Part shown: piece after piece, positions 18,756 through 28,447 of the stretch
Numbering within the stretch: position 1 is the stretch's first letter
Layout: every line of letters begins with the position of its first letter
From: Adhaeribacter aquaticus DSM 16391
Lineage (GTDB): Bacteria; Bacteroidota; Bacteroidia; Cytophagales; Hymenobacteraceae
Assembly (NCBI RefSeq): GCF_000473365.1
Contig: NZ_KI421517.1
Coordinates: 3,944,001-4,008,000, forward strand
Direction: 5' to 3'
Length of the DNA: 64,000 nt
Notes under the pieces: generated by a model
Seen by the model: only the letters and a program-made list of their open reading frames with translations
Told to the model about the DNA's origin: nothing
Database searches by the model: none
Made by a program: the position numbers and the translations under genes

Positions 18756-19787
18756 ATGACAACTTTAGTGAAAAAGGCTTTTCTGATAATCCTTCTTGTA
18801 ACAGGTCTTATTAAAACAACAGGCAATGCCCAGGCACTGGCAACTCTTCCGGAAAATCAGTTAATTTTTCCCTCAAAAACTTATACCATAAATTTTCAGT
18901 GGCAGGGGGATTCCATGCAAACCGAATGGGAACCGCATGCCGCCCTGTTACTGCCTGTAAAACTACCCAACTGCCCCAAGCAATTTTACATGCAATTTGA
19001 TTTGGGATCGCCTTACTCTATGTTTTATAGCTCCAAATTAAAAGAGGTTAGCACTGAATTTCCCCATGCCATACCACTAGTGGATACCGCCACTATTATG
19101 AAAAACTACACCTTTACTGTTGGCAGGATGCCGGTTTTTGCCAAGGAGATACAGGTCAGGCAAATGGGAGGCCTAAAAGCTAGTAGGCATGCAGCGGATG
19201 AAAAAACAATTATTGGAACCATAGGCGCGGACTTCATAGACGGCAGAGTAATGGTAATCGATTACCCCAAACAAGAAATTACCTCTGCATCAGAGCTTCC
19301 GGCTAACGTACTATTAACTCAATTAACTGATTTTATTTATATGGGCAGAAGCGTTTTATTACCAGCAACGGTAAGAGGGAAAAAAACAATGCTTTTCTTT
19401 GATACAGGTTCAAGTGCTTTTGAATTATTAACCGATAAAAAGACCTATAGCCTGCTGGCATCCCCACTGGGTATACCAAAACAATATCAGGTTAAATCCT
19501 GGCAAAATACTTTAGAAGCCCATACAACCGCAACATCAGATAGCTTGGAGATGGCTTTCCGGCATATACCAATAAACAGGGTAACCTATATAGAAGGGGC
19601 CAGCAATGCACAGGTACAACAGATGGTGCAAATGGGTATAGGTGGCATGACTGGCAATAAGCTTTTCTTAAACTACCGGCTTTTACTGGATACCAAGAAC
19701 AAGAAGTTTGGTATTTTGAATTCTTTAAAAACCCGTCAGGTAAAAAAGCAAATATTTATTCAACAGAGCTTAAATAATAAACCTTGA
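18756..19787 (+). CDS. Exported retropepsin-like aspartyl protease
   Basis: 343 residues from the ATG at 18756, with a Sec signal peptide ending near GNAQA (about residue 27). Two aspartyl-protease-like motifs are seen: FDLGSPYSM (about residue 77) and FFDTGSSAFELL (about residue 219). The second matches the D[ST]G active-site turn well; the first has DLG. A periplasmic or surface protease is likely, but activity is not established for this type. A TTG 27 bases upstream is rejected because it delays the signal peptide. Confidence 0.7.
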   Translation: MTTLVKKAFLIILLVTGLIKTTGNAQALATLPENQLIFPSKTYTINFQWQGDSMQTEWEPHAALLLPVKLPNCPKQFYMQFDLGSPYSMFYSSKLKEVSTEFPHAIPLVDTATIMKNYTFTVGRMPVFAKEIQVRQMGGLKASRHAADEKTIIGTIGADFIDGRVMVIDYPKQEITSASELPANVLLTQLTDFIYMGRSVLLPATVRGKKTMLFFDTGSSAFELLTDKKTYSLLASPLGIPKQYQVKSWQNTLEAHTTATSDSLEMAFRHIPINRVTYIEGASNAQVQQMVQMGIGGMTGNKLFLNYRLLLDTKNKKFGILNSLKTRQVKKQIFIQQSLNNKP

Positions 19788-20046
19788 ATTGTTCAGTAAT
19801 TAACTTTCATATTTTTAACAGCAGCAACTAAATAATGGTAGATACATAAATAAATGCTTATTTATAAAAACTGCTCACCCTTAAAGGCTATAAATGTAAT
19901 TGATTTTGAATGTAAGCTTGTAATTTTAGTAAGGGCTTGAAACATAAAGCTTTTCCTTAAACCATAGAGGAACTCCAACCGTTTAAATTTTAGCGTCCAT
20001 GACCTGCTTCTTTTAAATTGGACGAAACATTTTTAACATACAAGCT

Positions 20047-20748
20047 ATGAATGAAAAGGATCCAATTGAGAACCCGCTGGAAAGGTTAAAAACTGCTGCA
20101 ACGGGCATGATGAGTAATATTAAAACACAGACGGTTGGGGAAGCAGGCGAGCAGTCCACGCCTTCCTATGTTGACATGGATACTATTCATGCCCTCACCA
20201 AAGACTGGCCGGCCATGTCAAAAAAATCTGTGGAGCAGATGGTGCAGAAATATGGTCCGCCTAACGAAGCTATTCCCAGCCGGTTGATTTGGTATAACAA
20301 CGGCGCCTGGAAACGGACTATTGTTTACCGGGATGAGATACCACACAACTTCCCGCAGCCTCATTCTGATACTCTTGAGCAGGTAATAGACTATCAAGTA
20401 CCCATTGAAATGTTTACGGAACTGGCCAGGTTTGATGGTAGTGTAATAGTAGAACGCACGAAAGGAGAAGTATCAGCCCGATGTGACATGGAGGCCGCCA
20501 ATATTCTTGCTCTTAACCTCATGCACGAAATTGTAATGGGAAAGTTAACCGCTGAACAGGCAAGAGAAAAGTATTCAGAGCAAACAGCCGCTTTTGTAAT
20601 GAACCGTCCTGCGCCCTATGCAGAGAAGCTGCAATTTGAAGTCCCTAAAGGTGATACCATGGACACAGACCATGTAACCATCGGTGACAATATGGTAAAC
20701 CAGGCAAAGGAAAAATTCAAAGATATAACAGGAACACAGGAGGTTTAA
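20047..20748 (+). CDS. Conserved hypothetical soluble protein
   Basis: 233 residues, no signal peptide or membrane segment. I recognise no named domain. The sequence is acidic and helical, with KDWPAMSKKSVEQMVQKYGPPNE near residue 60, WYNNGAWKRTIVYRDEIPHNFP near 95 and a C-terminal helix pair. The spacing of conserved-looking Trp, Tyr and Pro residues suggests a globular domain rather than a spurious frame. It is a single gene closed by a terminator-like hairpin. Confidence 0.6.
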   Translation: MNEKDPIENPLERLKTAATGMMSNIKTQTVGEAGEQSTPSYVDMDTIHALTKDWPAMSKKSVEQMVQKYGPPNEAIPSRLIWYNNGAWKRTIVYRDEIPHNFPQPHSDTLEQVIDYQVPIEMFTELARFDGSVIVERTKGEVSARCDMEAANILALNLMHEIVMGKLTAEQAREKYSEQTAAFVMNRPAPYAEKLQFEVPKGDTMDTDHVTIGDNMVNQAKEKFKDITGTQEV

Positions 20749-20765
20749 CTACTCCTAGATAAAGT

Positions 20766-20800
20766 AAAAAGCCACAAATTTCTATGCCTGTGGTTTTTTT
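20766..20800 (+). terminator. Rho-independent terminator
   Basis: CCACA (20772-20776) pairs with TGTGG (20789-20793), flanked by A-run and T-run that extend the stem, followed by seven T. It lies 24 bases after the stop at 20748. Confidence 0.65.
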
Positions 20801-21130
20801 GTTTATTAAAAAGTTGGTAACTATTTTATGGCACCTGTGCCTGTTAAATAGTTACCAAAAATAAAAGCATTTTATGATAATAAAGAATCATAAAGCAGGT
20901 GGTTATCCAAATAAAAATTTAATAAAGGGTTAAGTTACAACTCGAAAAAAGGTAAATTCTGCAAGAATCCTTGTGCTGGAAGTTAGTATAAAATATAAGT
21001 AGGACAGCTGTCGGTAAAGCGATGAAATACCTTTTTTTACTAAAAAAGTTAGGTTTTTAACCAATTAAAATCAGAAAGAAGTAGTGGCGGATTAATTATT
21101 ATTCTGTAAATTTCTACTCTTTATTTTATA
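20801..21130. other. Intergenic region upstream of the DUF6371 gene
   Basis: 330 AT-rich bases with no reading frame that I believe. No clear promoter box was found. Confidence 0.4.
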
Positions 21131-22003
21131 ATGAATTTTAAATTTGTCGAATCAAATAGGTACAAGGTAGCACCAAATTGCCCTTGTGGTAAAAGCAATA
21201 AAGACGGTAAATTTTCACCTATCATTCTGGATGGGCAACCGGCTCCAGCTTATGGCCATTGTCATAGTTGCGGTAATAATTTCTTTCCCAACACCCTTGC
21301 AAAAGAGTCTACAACAAACATTCTGCTGGAACCTATTCCTAAGAAAGCTCTTAGGTTCATAGAAACAGATTTAGTAAAAAAGACCCTTAAAAGTTACCAG
21401 ATAAATAATTTTGCTCTTTGGCTTCAGGAAAAATATCCAACCACGGCTGATTACTTACTACAGTACTTTTCTATTGGTACAACCAGAGAAGGAGGTACAA
21501 TATTTTGGTATCAGGATTATCAGGGAAATTACCGTAAACCAAAGCGAATATATTATAAACTGGATGGGCACCGGGTAAAAAGCTTAGAAAATGAGTACCG
21601 GAGCAAACCAAGTCCACTTATTTTTAAGAACGATGGTGGGTATGAGTATTGTTTGTACGGTGAGTTTCAATTGGCTACTTATGCTCCAACTGCTAAAGTA
21701 GTAATGGTGGAAAGTGAAAAGTCTGCTATTATTGGCCATGTACATTACCCGGACTTTATTTGGATGGCAACCGGAGGGGCGGTAAGTTTAAAGAAGGAAC
21801 GGGCAACAGTTTTGGAAGGCCGGAAGGTGATGATTATGCCAGATATGCACCAAACCGGGAGGGAAGGAGCCTTACGGATGCAGGCTATCTTAAAAGAAGT
21901 TGGTTGTAAAACCCGTATTCTGGAAATTGATAAGAACAAAGAAACCGGGGACGATATTGCTGATATTTTAGTAAACAGGTTACCCTCTACAAAATTTAAA
22001 TAA
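21131..22003 (+). CDS. DUF6371-type protein: zinc finger plus TOPRIM-like domain
   Basis: 290 residues. The N-terminus has a CPCGKSNKDGKFSP...GHCHSCGNNFFP pattern, a primase-like zinc ribbon with four Cys. The C-terminal half resembles a TOPRIM fold: VVMVESEKSAII (acidic residue Glu), a Gly-Gly-Ala turn (WMATGGAVSL) and VMIMPDMH (DxD-like position replaced by DMH). Proteins of this build are frequent on Bacteroidota plasmids and integrative elements, where a primase or nuclease-related role is assumed. No helicase, relaxase or integrase accompanies it here, and two broken genes follow within 2 kb, so it may be a remnant of a decayed element. Confidence 0.75.
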   Translation: MNFKFVESNRYKVAPNCPCGKSNKDGKFSPIILDGQPAPAYGHCHSCGNNFFPNTLAKESTTNILLEPIPKKALRFIETDLVKKTLKSYQINNFALWLQEKYPTTADYLLQYFSIGTTREGGTIFWYQDYQGNYRKPKRIYYKLDGHRVKSLENEYRSKPSPLIFKNDGGYEYCLYGEFQLATYAPTAKVVMVESEKSAIIGHVHYPDFIWMATGGAVSLKKERATVLEGRKVMIMPDMHQTGREGALRMQAILKEVGCKTRILEIDKNKETGDDIADILVNRLPSTKFK

Positions 22004-22204
22004 TTTGATATGGAAAGCCAGTAGCCACTTCAAATAAGGTAAAGATAGGAAGGACTTAGGTAGTCCTATAGTATTATAACATTTTAAAATAAATTTGTTT
22101 AGCCAGGGGAGATCGTGTGGCATTCTTTTTAATAAAGAATATTTATTTACTTTTTAACTTTAATTCAATTTTAATCACTTATTTTAGTTTATCCTTCAGA
22201 TAAT

Positions 22205-22662
22205 GGCATACCCTTTAATAAGTATAATTTTAGCGTTTTTGTTTAAGCCCCGGATTTTATTTATAAAGATGCGGTAAGATCCAAAAAAGGTGTGATTACC
22301 GGTGTTATGTAAATAATCATCTATGGAACCAAATGGCCGACCTTGCCACCAATCATTGGTGCCTAAAAAAACGGAATATAAATCTACTTTTATTAAACTT
22401 AAATTTTTAATTTCTTTTGCAATACCTCCCGCTGTCCAACCATTATACCCTTTTATTTATGTATTTTATTTCCGGTTATTTCTTTACTACCTTCGTCATA
22501 TACCCACTAGTAACTCGGTTCCCAATTTCATCCAAATGATCATTTAAATAGGTAAAGGAATCACCAATAACAATCCAGGAAATGGGCTTTTTAGTATTGG
22601 ATGATTGGAAAAACCCGCTTACTAAAGTAATCAGAACCAAAAAATAGGTTTTAAATTGAATT
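22205..22662 (-). pseudogene. Broken SGNH/GDSL-type hydrolase
   Basis: Reading the minus strand from about 22662 gives a hydrophobic leader, then PISWIVIGDSFTYLNDH (the block I GDS serine motif) and NRVTSGYMTKVVKK, ending in an in-frame TAA (plus positions 22476-22478). The similarity resumes with PEIKYINK, then shifts frame near 22450 into GYNGWTAGGIAKEI, VFLGTNDWWQGRP (the GTND-type block III) and FGSYRIFINK before running out near 22205. No ATG remains at the 5' end and the C-terminal catalytic block is missing. This is a clear remnant of an exported SGNH hydrolase. Confidence 0.85.
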
Positions 22663-23069
22663 AAAAATCAATAGTCTACAATACGTTAAAAGATAGGTAT
22701 AATTAAAAAAATCTGACTATGACACCATGTATGAAAATAGCTTTTAATTTTAAGGAGATTTGTGTATTAGTATTTTATAAAGAATTTGTAAATTTGGTAA
22801 ATACACATGATTTATAATTTTTTTAATAAGTAGAATTTGGTAAAAGAAGAAAGGGCTTGATAAGATCAAAATAAATTGCGTTCTTTACCGTTAGATTAAA
22901 TGATTGCAACCAGTATTTTAACGAAAAGCGCCGATTTTTCACTTACCAGTGGTTCCTGCCTTCAGTAAAATAACGTAAACGTGTGGCTTTTGCATTTTGT
23001 AAATTCTTGTAAGATGGCTAATTTCCTTTATATAAGGAAGAATTGTGAAGTAGAATTATTTTAAGTACC
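22663..23069. other. AT-rich intergenic region
   Basis: 407 bases with no gene recognised. One TAAATTTG box (about 22788-22795) resembles a Bacteroidota -7 element but no gene starts at a fitting distance. Confidence 0.35.
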
Positions 23070-23414
23070 GTGGAAACCTTAACTCAATCGTATAATCCTG
23101 AGCAAAGCATCAGGATTAATTTATATTCATCCAGTTTATTGCAGTATGGTTATGTAACCCTTTACTACCTCATAAATCAATACCAACAAGAAGGTAATTA
23201 CGAGGAATGTAAATTGATTTTAGCTGTGTTGCAAAAGTACAACCAGTACCAATATTTTAATCTGGCTACTGATTTTGATGAAAGCGCAAAAGAATCCTTA
23301 AAAACCAGTTTTTCAAATTTGTCGGCAAACAGTGATGCTGCATTAAATAATGTTCCGCTTTATGCTGAGGAGGTAAAAAAAGCCATTCAGTTTGCGCTTA
23401 ATGTTCGGAAATAA
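23070..23414 (+). CDS. Small hypothetical protein
   Basis: 114 residues from a GTG start. Soluble, helical and acidic, with many Gln and Tyr residues (LYYLINQYQQEGNYEECKLIL, KYNQYQYF). No family recognised. Its general character is like the other small helical proteins at 31.8 and 51.7 kb in this window, but no clear sequence homology is visible by eye. Confidence 0.5.
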   Translation: METLTQSYNPEQSIRINLYSSSLLQYGYVTLYYLINQYQQEGNYEECKLILAVLQKYNQYQYFNLATDFDESAKESLKTSFSNLSANSDAALNNVPLYAEEVKKAIQFALNVRK

Positions 23415-23541
23415 GTAGTTATTACATTAATGTAAGGTTTTATAAATATTCTTTTCGCCAGCTGGTTTACATTTTTAAATTATTGCTCTAAAACTGAAAG
23501 ATTGGCCTAATGAAGGAAGGTTCTATGCTTTTGCCGTATAA

Positions 23542-23931
23542 AATTACCTAAAACGGAAAAAGATAGAAAATATTGAAAAAGATGCCACTCAGCAAGAAAT
23601 AAAAGTAACTGAAAAAGAGAATAAAGAAATCAGGGATAGCCTAGCTATTGAACAAACCAGAATGGCCATTGAACGAACTTTTTTGGCATACATCCGAACG
23701 GCTATGGCTCTAGTTTTAGCTGGATTTTCCCTGATGAATTTTTTCAAAGAAAACTTTTATGTTTAGGTAGGAACTGTTTTTGTTCCGGTAGGATTAGTTA
23801 TCGGAATAGTAGAATTCCGTAAATTTTTACAATACCGGGCACAAATTGGAGAATACAAGAACGCTTATACCCCAACCAGCCAATTGCAAGCCCAAGTGGT
23901 TAAATCCGACAGCCCTTACGAAACCTATTAA
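23542..23931 (+). pseudogene. Broken DUF202 (YidH-type) membrane protein
   Basis: The frame from 23542 encodes a charged coiled region (KKIENIEKDATQQEIK), then ERTFLAYIRTAMALVLAGFS, which is the DUF202 signature (RTxLAxxRT), then NFFKENFYV and an in-frame TAG at 23764-23766. The same frame continues with VGTVFVPVGLVIGIVEFRKF and a plausible C-terminus to the TAA at 23929-23931. No ATG precedes the charged region and another stop lies at 23539-23541. The single substitution to TAG splits the two membrane helices. Confidence 0.85.
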
Positions 23932-24012
23932 TTTAATTGAGAATTTGTTCCTGTTATTTTCAGAATTACGAAAAATCGCGATAGAGCGTATACCTATAAA
24001 ATAACTTGAATC

Positions 24013-25029
24013 TTACGAAGCAGGTTTGGTTTCTTTGGGAGGGAAAAACACATTAAAGAGGGATTTTTCATACCGGCAGAAAAGGAAGCCTGCCAGCAGG
24101 CAAATAAGTAAATTCAGAGGTAGGTGATGTTTTTCATTTATTAAACCAAAATATACTATCTGGAATAAGAAAATGTGGTAAGATGATTTACCCATACTGG
24201 CTAAAAAGGCTAAAAGCTTATTTTCAGAATGGTCGGGTAAGGCTTTAAATAAAATCAAAATCAGAAAAGCGGCATAGCTAAAGGTTAAAATGTTTTGCGT
24301 TTTCCATTCTTCTTTAATATGCGGAATTACCAAATCTCCATATAAAATTTCTATAAGGTAAACTATACTTATTAGTGCAATACTAGTTATAAGTATAATT
24401 TTAGTAGCCCTGGCCGGCCGAAATACTAATTTCGATAAAACCAGGCCAAAGGCAATAGCTGAAAAGTAACGCGGAAAAGCGGCACTGTATAAATAATTAT
24501 TTCGGGTAAATAATTTAAGATTGTCGCTGATGAGTAAAAAAGCTACTTCCAGAAGTACAAGCGAAATAAGGGTAAAAAAAGGTTGGTATTTAAATCCATA
24601 TTTAATTAAGGGCAATAACAGGATAGACTGGAAAGTCAGGGTTATAAAATAATTGCCTGGTCCGGCCACTGGTAAAACCCCCATCAAATTCGAAAGCCTG
24701 AAATCGATTTTGTTGTTGCCTATTACCCAGTACCAGCTATACCCCAATAAAATAGATCCAATAAAAACGAGAATAAATGGAAATAGTATCCGATCGAACT
24801 TCTTACGAAAGTAGGTTTTTGTATATAATTCAGGCAGCCGGGGCTGTTTAGTAGCAATAGACATGCCGGCATTTAAACCCATTATAATAATAAAAAGTGG
24901 TACAGCCTGCCAGATATGTAAGATGGAATAAGTTTTTAAAAGAGCTTTCTGGTCTATGGAATGCAATATTATTACAGAGATAATAGCAAATCCTTTTATT
25001 ACATTAATCTGCTGGTAATCTTTACGCAT
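24013..25029 (-). CDS. Acyltransferase family 3 membrane protein
   Basis: 338 residues with about ten transmembrane segments. The opening INVIKGFAIISVIILHS contains the conserved early histidine of acyltransferase_3 proteins, and FDRILFPFILVF follows a basic loop (YFRKKFDR). The family O-acetylates or O-acylates surface polysaccharides, peptidoglycan or lipids. No polysaccharide genes are adjacent, so the substrate is unknown. It ends 81 bases from the broken DUF202 gene and is followed upstream by a lipoprotein esterase on the same strand. Confidence 0.85.
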   Translation of the reverse strand: MRKDYQQINVIKGFAIISVIILHSIDQKALLKTYSILHIWQAVPLFIIIMGLNAGMSIATKQPRLPELYTKTYFRKKFDRILFPFILVFIGSILLGYSWYWVIGNNKIDFRLSNLMGVLPVAGPGNYFITLTFQSILLLPLIKYGFKYQPFFTLISLVLLEVAFLLISDNLKLFTRNNYLYSAAFPRYFSAIAFGLVLSKLVFRPARATKIILITSIALISIVYLIEILYGDLVIPHIKEEWKTQNILTFSYAAFLILILFKALPDHSENKLLAFLASMGKSSYHIFLFQIVYFGLINEKHHLPLNLLICLLAGFLFCRYEKSLFNVFFPPKETKPAS

Positions 25030-25252
25030 AGGAATTGGCCGAAGAAAAATAAGCAGAAACTCCCCTTGTTTTTGGCTTCCTATTGCTAAATGATACCTCC
25101 CACCATTTTCGAGATGCTTGCCTTTTCATTTTTTAAAATTATAAAATTTGATTCTTGTCATTGGCGAAATTCCTAGATGTGATTGAAGCCAGATACAGGA
25201 TTTTTGATTACAGATTAAAACAAACAACCTGTATTATAGTCTTACTCAGTTA

Positions 25253-26425
25253 TCAGCGTTTTTGCTGTTCGTTAAGCCAAAGGAGAGTTGGATTATATAC
25301 CAAATCATGTACTCCTTCAAATAAAACCAGTTTAACATTTGCTGACTCCTTAACCAGGTGCACTTTTGGATCCGGAGAGCCAAAAAAGGAGGTGTTATTA
25401 AAGCTTTTAAGGTTAGTTGGTACCGATTGTTTTTTTACTATATATGATATTTCTTCTTCGGTGAATTGATCGGCTTTGTTGGCTAAAAGGTTATAAGCCC
25501 GCAAAGCATGATTGGGTGGTACCAATATATCTTTGATACCATGAGCAATGTAAATAGGTACTTGTATATTCTGGTTTAAGTGACTGATCGGGCTACGTTT
25601 TTTAGTTTCTTCGGCTGCCTTATCACTTTGGGTAGGGTCGCCACCGGCCGCTGCTACAATTTGTTTCCGGTATTTCCGGCTCGGGAACTTGGCGTTGTAT
25701 TTATACCAATCCAGAATATCCACCACTGGCACCCAGGCTGCCACACCGGCCCATATTTCGGGGTGCTGACTGGCAACCAATAAAGAGGCCATGCCGCCAC
25801 CTGAGGCACCGGTAACGTAAATCCGACTAGCATCTATATTGGCATTTTGTTTGGCATAATTTACGGCGTCCACAATATCCTGAACAGCCAATTCTGAACC
25901 CATGGCTTTCGGTTTTTCAAATATGCCCCGGTAATTGGGTTGTATAAATACCCAATCATACTTTTTAGACCACAAACAAAAAGGAATACTCGCTTGTTGT
26001 AAATATTCATCGCTCCAACTGTGCAAAACCACTAAAAGTGGTTTCTTTTTTTCGCTCCCCGAATTATAGAATAATGCTGGTTCCTGTTTACCATCTTTGG
26101 TAGAGGTAACTTTTATATCCTCAATTTCAGGTACAGCCTTCTGCCAGGCCTCCAGGCTTTGTGCAGAAAAAGAAACATACTTCCGCGAGGTGGTATATTC
26201 CCTCATGCGAGCTACTTCCTGCTTGGGTGGCGCCGGTTCTACTTCTTCATTGCTGGAATCTGGCGCAGTCGCATCTGATTCGTTTGTTTGTTTTGTAATT
26301 ACATTAGTCTCAGCTGAATTTTGCTCCGCTTTCTTTTCATTAGAACAAGCCAGCCCTAAAAAAGCTAATAAAAAACTATAACTGACTAGTAGGATTTGGT
26401 GCTTAAAAGGAAATTGTTTTTTCAT
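25253..26425 (-). CDS. Alpha/beta-hydrolase lipoprotein (esterase / prolyl oligopeptidase-like)
   Basis: 390 residues from the ATG at 26425, chosen because it starts a lipoprotein signal (MKKQFPFKHQ, hydrophobic core, LGLAC with Cys27). A GTG at 26455 is in frame but less fitting. After a low-complexity, acidic linker (about 30-75) comes an alpha/beta-hydrolase domain: the LVVLHSWSD strand, nucleophile elbow GASGGG (Ser208), acid Asp299 in HGIKDILVP, and His373 in GVHDLVY. It resembles acetyl-xylan or PHB-type esterases and S9-like peptidases. It is anchored in the outer membrane or periplasm; substrate unknown. Confidence 0.88.
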   Translation of the reverse strand: MKKQFPFKHQILLVSYSFLLAFLGLACSNEKKAEQNSAETNVITKQTNESDATAPDSSNEEVEPAPPKQEVARMREYTTSRKYVSFSAQSLEAWQKAVPEIEDIKVTSTKDGKQEPALFYNSGSEKKKPLLVVLHSWSDEYLQQASIPFCLWSKKYDWVFIQPNYRGIFEKPKAMGSELAVQDIVDAVNYAKQNANIDASRIYVTGASGGGMASLLVASQHPEIWAGVAAWVPVVDILDWYKYNAKFPSRKYRKQIVAAAGGDPTQSDKAAEETKKRSPISHLNQNIQVPIYIAHGIKDILVPPNHALRAYNLLANKADQFTEEEISYIVKKQSVPTNLKSFNNTSFFGSPDPKVHLVKESANVKLVLFEGVHDLVYNPTLLWLNEQQKR

Positions 26426-26631
26426 GCTTAACCAATTCTTCTTCTCTTTTGCCACAAATACGGCTGATTCAAGGATTTAGATATAGCTAAGGTTGATATA
26501 ACCTATCATGAATGGTTAGCTTTATAAGAATATTAGTTAAAATGGGGAGGAAGGTTGATTAAGAAATAAGAAAAAGCAAATTTCCTCCCGCCAGTAAGAC
26601 TAATTTTCAGTGGTATTTAAGAATTAAATCT

Positions 26632-28230
26632 CTATTTGTTTTTTTGATATCCTGGTCCATAAAGGATGGTACCGTTCCGTACACCATTATGTTTACCTTC
26701 CTCTAAGGTTAATTTACCATTTACCAGCACATACTTCACCCCTTGAGAGTAGGCATGGGGCTTCTCAAAAGTACTTAAATCTTTAATAGTTTTAGGATCA
26801 AATACTACAATATCGGCTATCATGCCCTTCTTCAATAATCCCCGGTCAATTAAATTAAATTTCTGGGCCGGAAGCGAAGTCATACGTCTGACGGCATCTT
26901 CCAGTCCAATAATTTTACGATCCCTTACATAATGCCCCAAAACCCGGGCATTGGTGCCGTAACTACGCGGATGCGGTACGCCTTTACCAAACTCCCTAAT
27001 ACCCCCATCGGACGTAATCATGGTAAACGGATATTTCATGATATATTCTACATCGGCTTCATTCATGCTGTGAAACACCATTTGCGCACTAGCTTTCTCA
27101 GCTAAATCCAAAATAGTTTCAATTTCAGCCGGAATGGTCTTGGGGCGGTTTAGCAGGGTGTTTATCTGCGAAATATTTTTGCCGTTATAAGCTGTATTTG
27201 GCTCAAAATGAGCCACTACCACATAACTAAAATCAGTACGCTGGCGTCGCTTCATATCGTTAACCATTTCGGCTATAATTTTTTTCCGAATGGCAGGTTT
27301 CCGAAACCGATAAGAGATACTGTCCTGACCTCCCGCTAAAGCCCAGGAAGGAATTAAAGTATAAATAGTGGTACTGCTGGCGGTGTAAGGATATTGGTCT
27401 ATGGTTACTTCCATACCTTCTTCACGGGCCTTAATAATCATCGCCAAGGTTTCATTAGACCGGTTCCAGTTAGGCTTGCCAATTTTAAAATGCGACACCT
27501 GTACCGGCATACCTGTTTTTCGGCCAATGTTCAACGCTTCGTCAATGGCTTCAAAAATTTTATTTGTTTCATTGCGAATGTGGGAAGTATAAACCCCCTG
27601 GTATTTGGCGGTAACCTTGGCCAGCGAAACCACTTCTGATGTGTTGGCATAGGTGCCTGGAGTATAAATTAACCCCGTAGAAAAACCTACGGCGCCTTCT
27701 AACATGGCTTTCTCCACCAAGTTTTCCATTGCTTGTAATTCCTCTGGAGTAGGTTTTCGGTTAGCCATTTGCATGACTGCTTTCCGGACATCATTATGGC
27801 CAATGAAGCTGCCAATATTTACCGAAACCTTTAAACTGTCCAGGTGCCGGAAGTACTTTTGCATATCCGTATTAGATAAACCGCAATTGCCGGTAATAAT
27901 GGAGGTAACCCCGTCGTATATAAAATTTTCGGCTTTAGGACTGGTTTTCTCATCACCCTCAATATGCGTATGTACATCTATAAAGCCCGGGGCAATAACT
28001 TTTTTCTGGGCATCTATTATTTTTTTTGCCCGCATATTTAAGGAAGTGCTTACCGCCAGAATCTGATCGCCTTTGATGGCTACATCTCCGTAAAACCAGG
28101 AGTTTCCGGTACCATCAATAATCCGGCCATTCTTAATTAGAATATCTGCTTCCGGGCCTTCCTGTTTTTTTAATTCAGCAGGAAGAAAAAATGCAAAAAG
28201 ACAGGAAAAGATAATATAGAATACAAACAT
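26632..28230 (-). CDS. D-aminoacylase / N-acyl-D-amino-acid deacylase family amidohydrolase
   Basis: 532 residues with a hydrophobic export signal (MFVFYIIFSCLFAFFLPAE). The amidohydrolase start DILIKNGRIIDGTG leads to the metal motif VHTHIEGD (His87, His89), then SIITGNCG (Cys116, the metal-binding cysteine of the D-aminoacylase group), TSHIRNE, VSHFK and ITSDGG. These enzymes remove the acyl group from N-acyl-D-amino acids, using zinc. An MFS exporter lies upstream on the same strand, separated by a strong hairpin, so the two are probably separate transcripts. Confidence 0.92.
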   Translation of the reverse strand: MFVFYIIFSCLFAFFLPAELKKQEGPEADILIKNGRIIDGTGNSWFYGDVAIKGDQILAVSTSLNMRAKKIIDAQKKVIAPGFIDVHTHIEGDEKTSPKAENFIYDGVTSIITGNCGLSNTDMQKYFRHLDSLKVSVNIGSFIGHNDVRKAVMQMANRKPTPEELQAMENLVEKAMLEGAVGFSTGLIYTPGTYANTSEVVSLAKVTAKYQGVYTSHIRNETNKIFEAIDEALNIGRKTGMPVQVSHFKIGKPNWNRSNETLAMIIKAREEGMEVTIDQYPYTASSTTIYTLIPSWALAGGQDSISYRFRKPAIRKKIIAEMVNDMKRRQRTDFSYVVVAHFEPNTAYNGKNISQINTLLNRPKTIPAEIETILDLAEKASAQMVFHSMNEADVEYIMKYPFTMITSDGGIREFGKGVPHPRSYGTNARVLGHYVRDRKIIGLEDAVRRMTSLPAQKFNLIDRGLLKKGMIADIVVFDPKTIKDLSTFEKPHAYSQGVKYVLVNGKLTLEEGKHNGVRNGTILYGPGYQKNK

Positions 28231-28391
28231 AGGCTTACCAAATACCTTTTTAACTTAAATTCTAAAAGAAAAGTTTGGTTACCTTATGCAACCTAAAGGG
28301 ATAGGGAAGTTTGAGCTAAAAAGTTTAGGTTATGGAAGAAAAAAGCTTTTGGGGATTTTAAAGGAAGTAAAGTAGGGCTGGTGTATTTATA

Positions 28392-28436
28392 TTTTACACC
28401 TGACCACCATCTTTATTAAGGTGATCAGGTGTAAAA
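28392..28436 (-). terminator. Terminator hairpin after the MFS gene
   Basis: TTTTACACCTGACCACC (28392-28408) and GGTGATCAGGTGTAAAA (28420-28436) pair at 16 of 17 positions around an 11-nt loop. It lies 11 bases after the MFS stop (minus strand) and could act in both directions. Confidence 0.8.
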
Positions 28437-28447
28437 GAAGTTATGGT

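Noticed and set aside
22323-22547. 74-codon plus-strand frame
   Set aside because: It is antisense to the broken SGNH hydrolase, which explains the sequence better.
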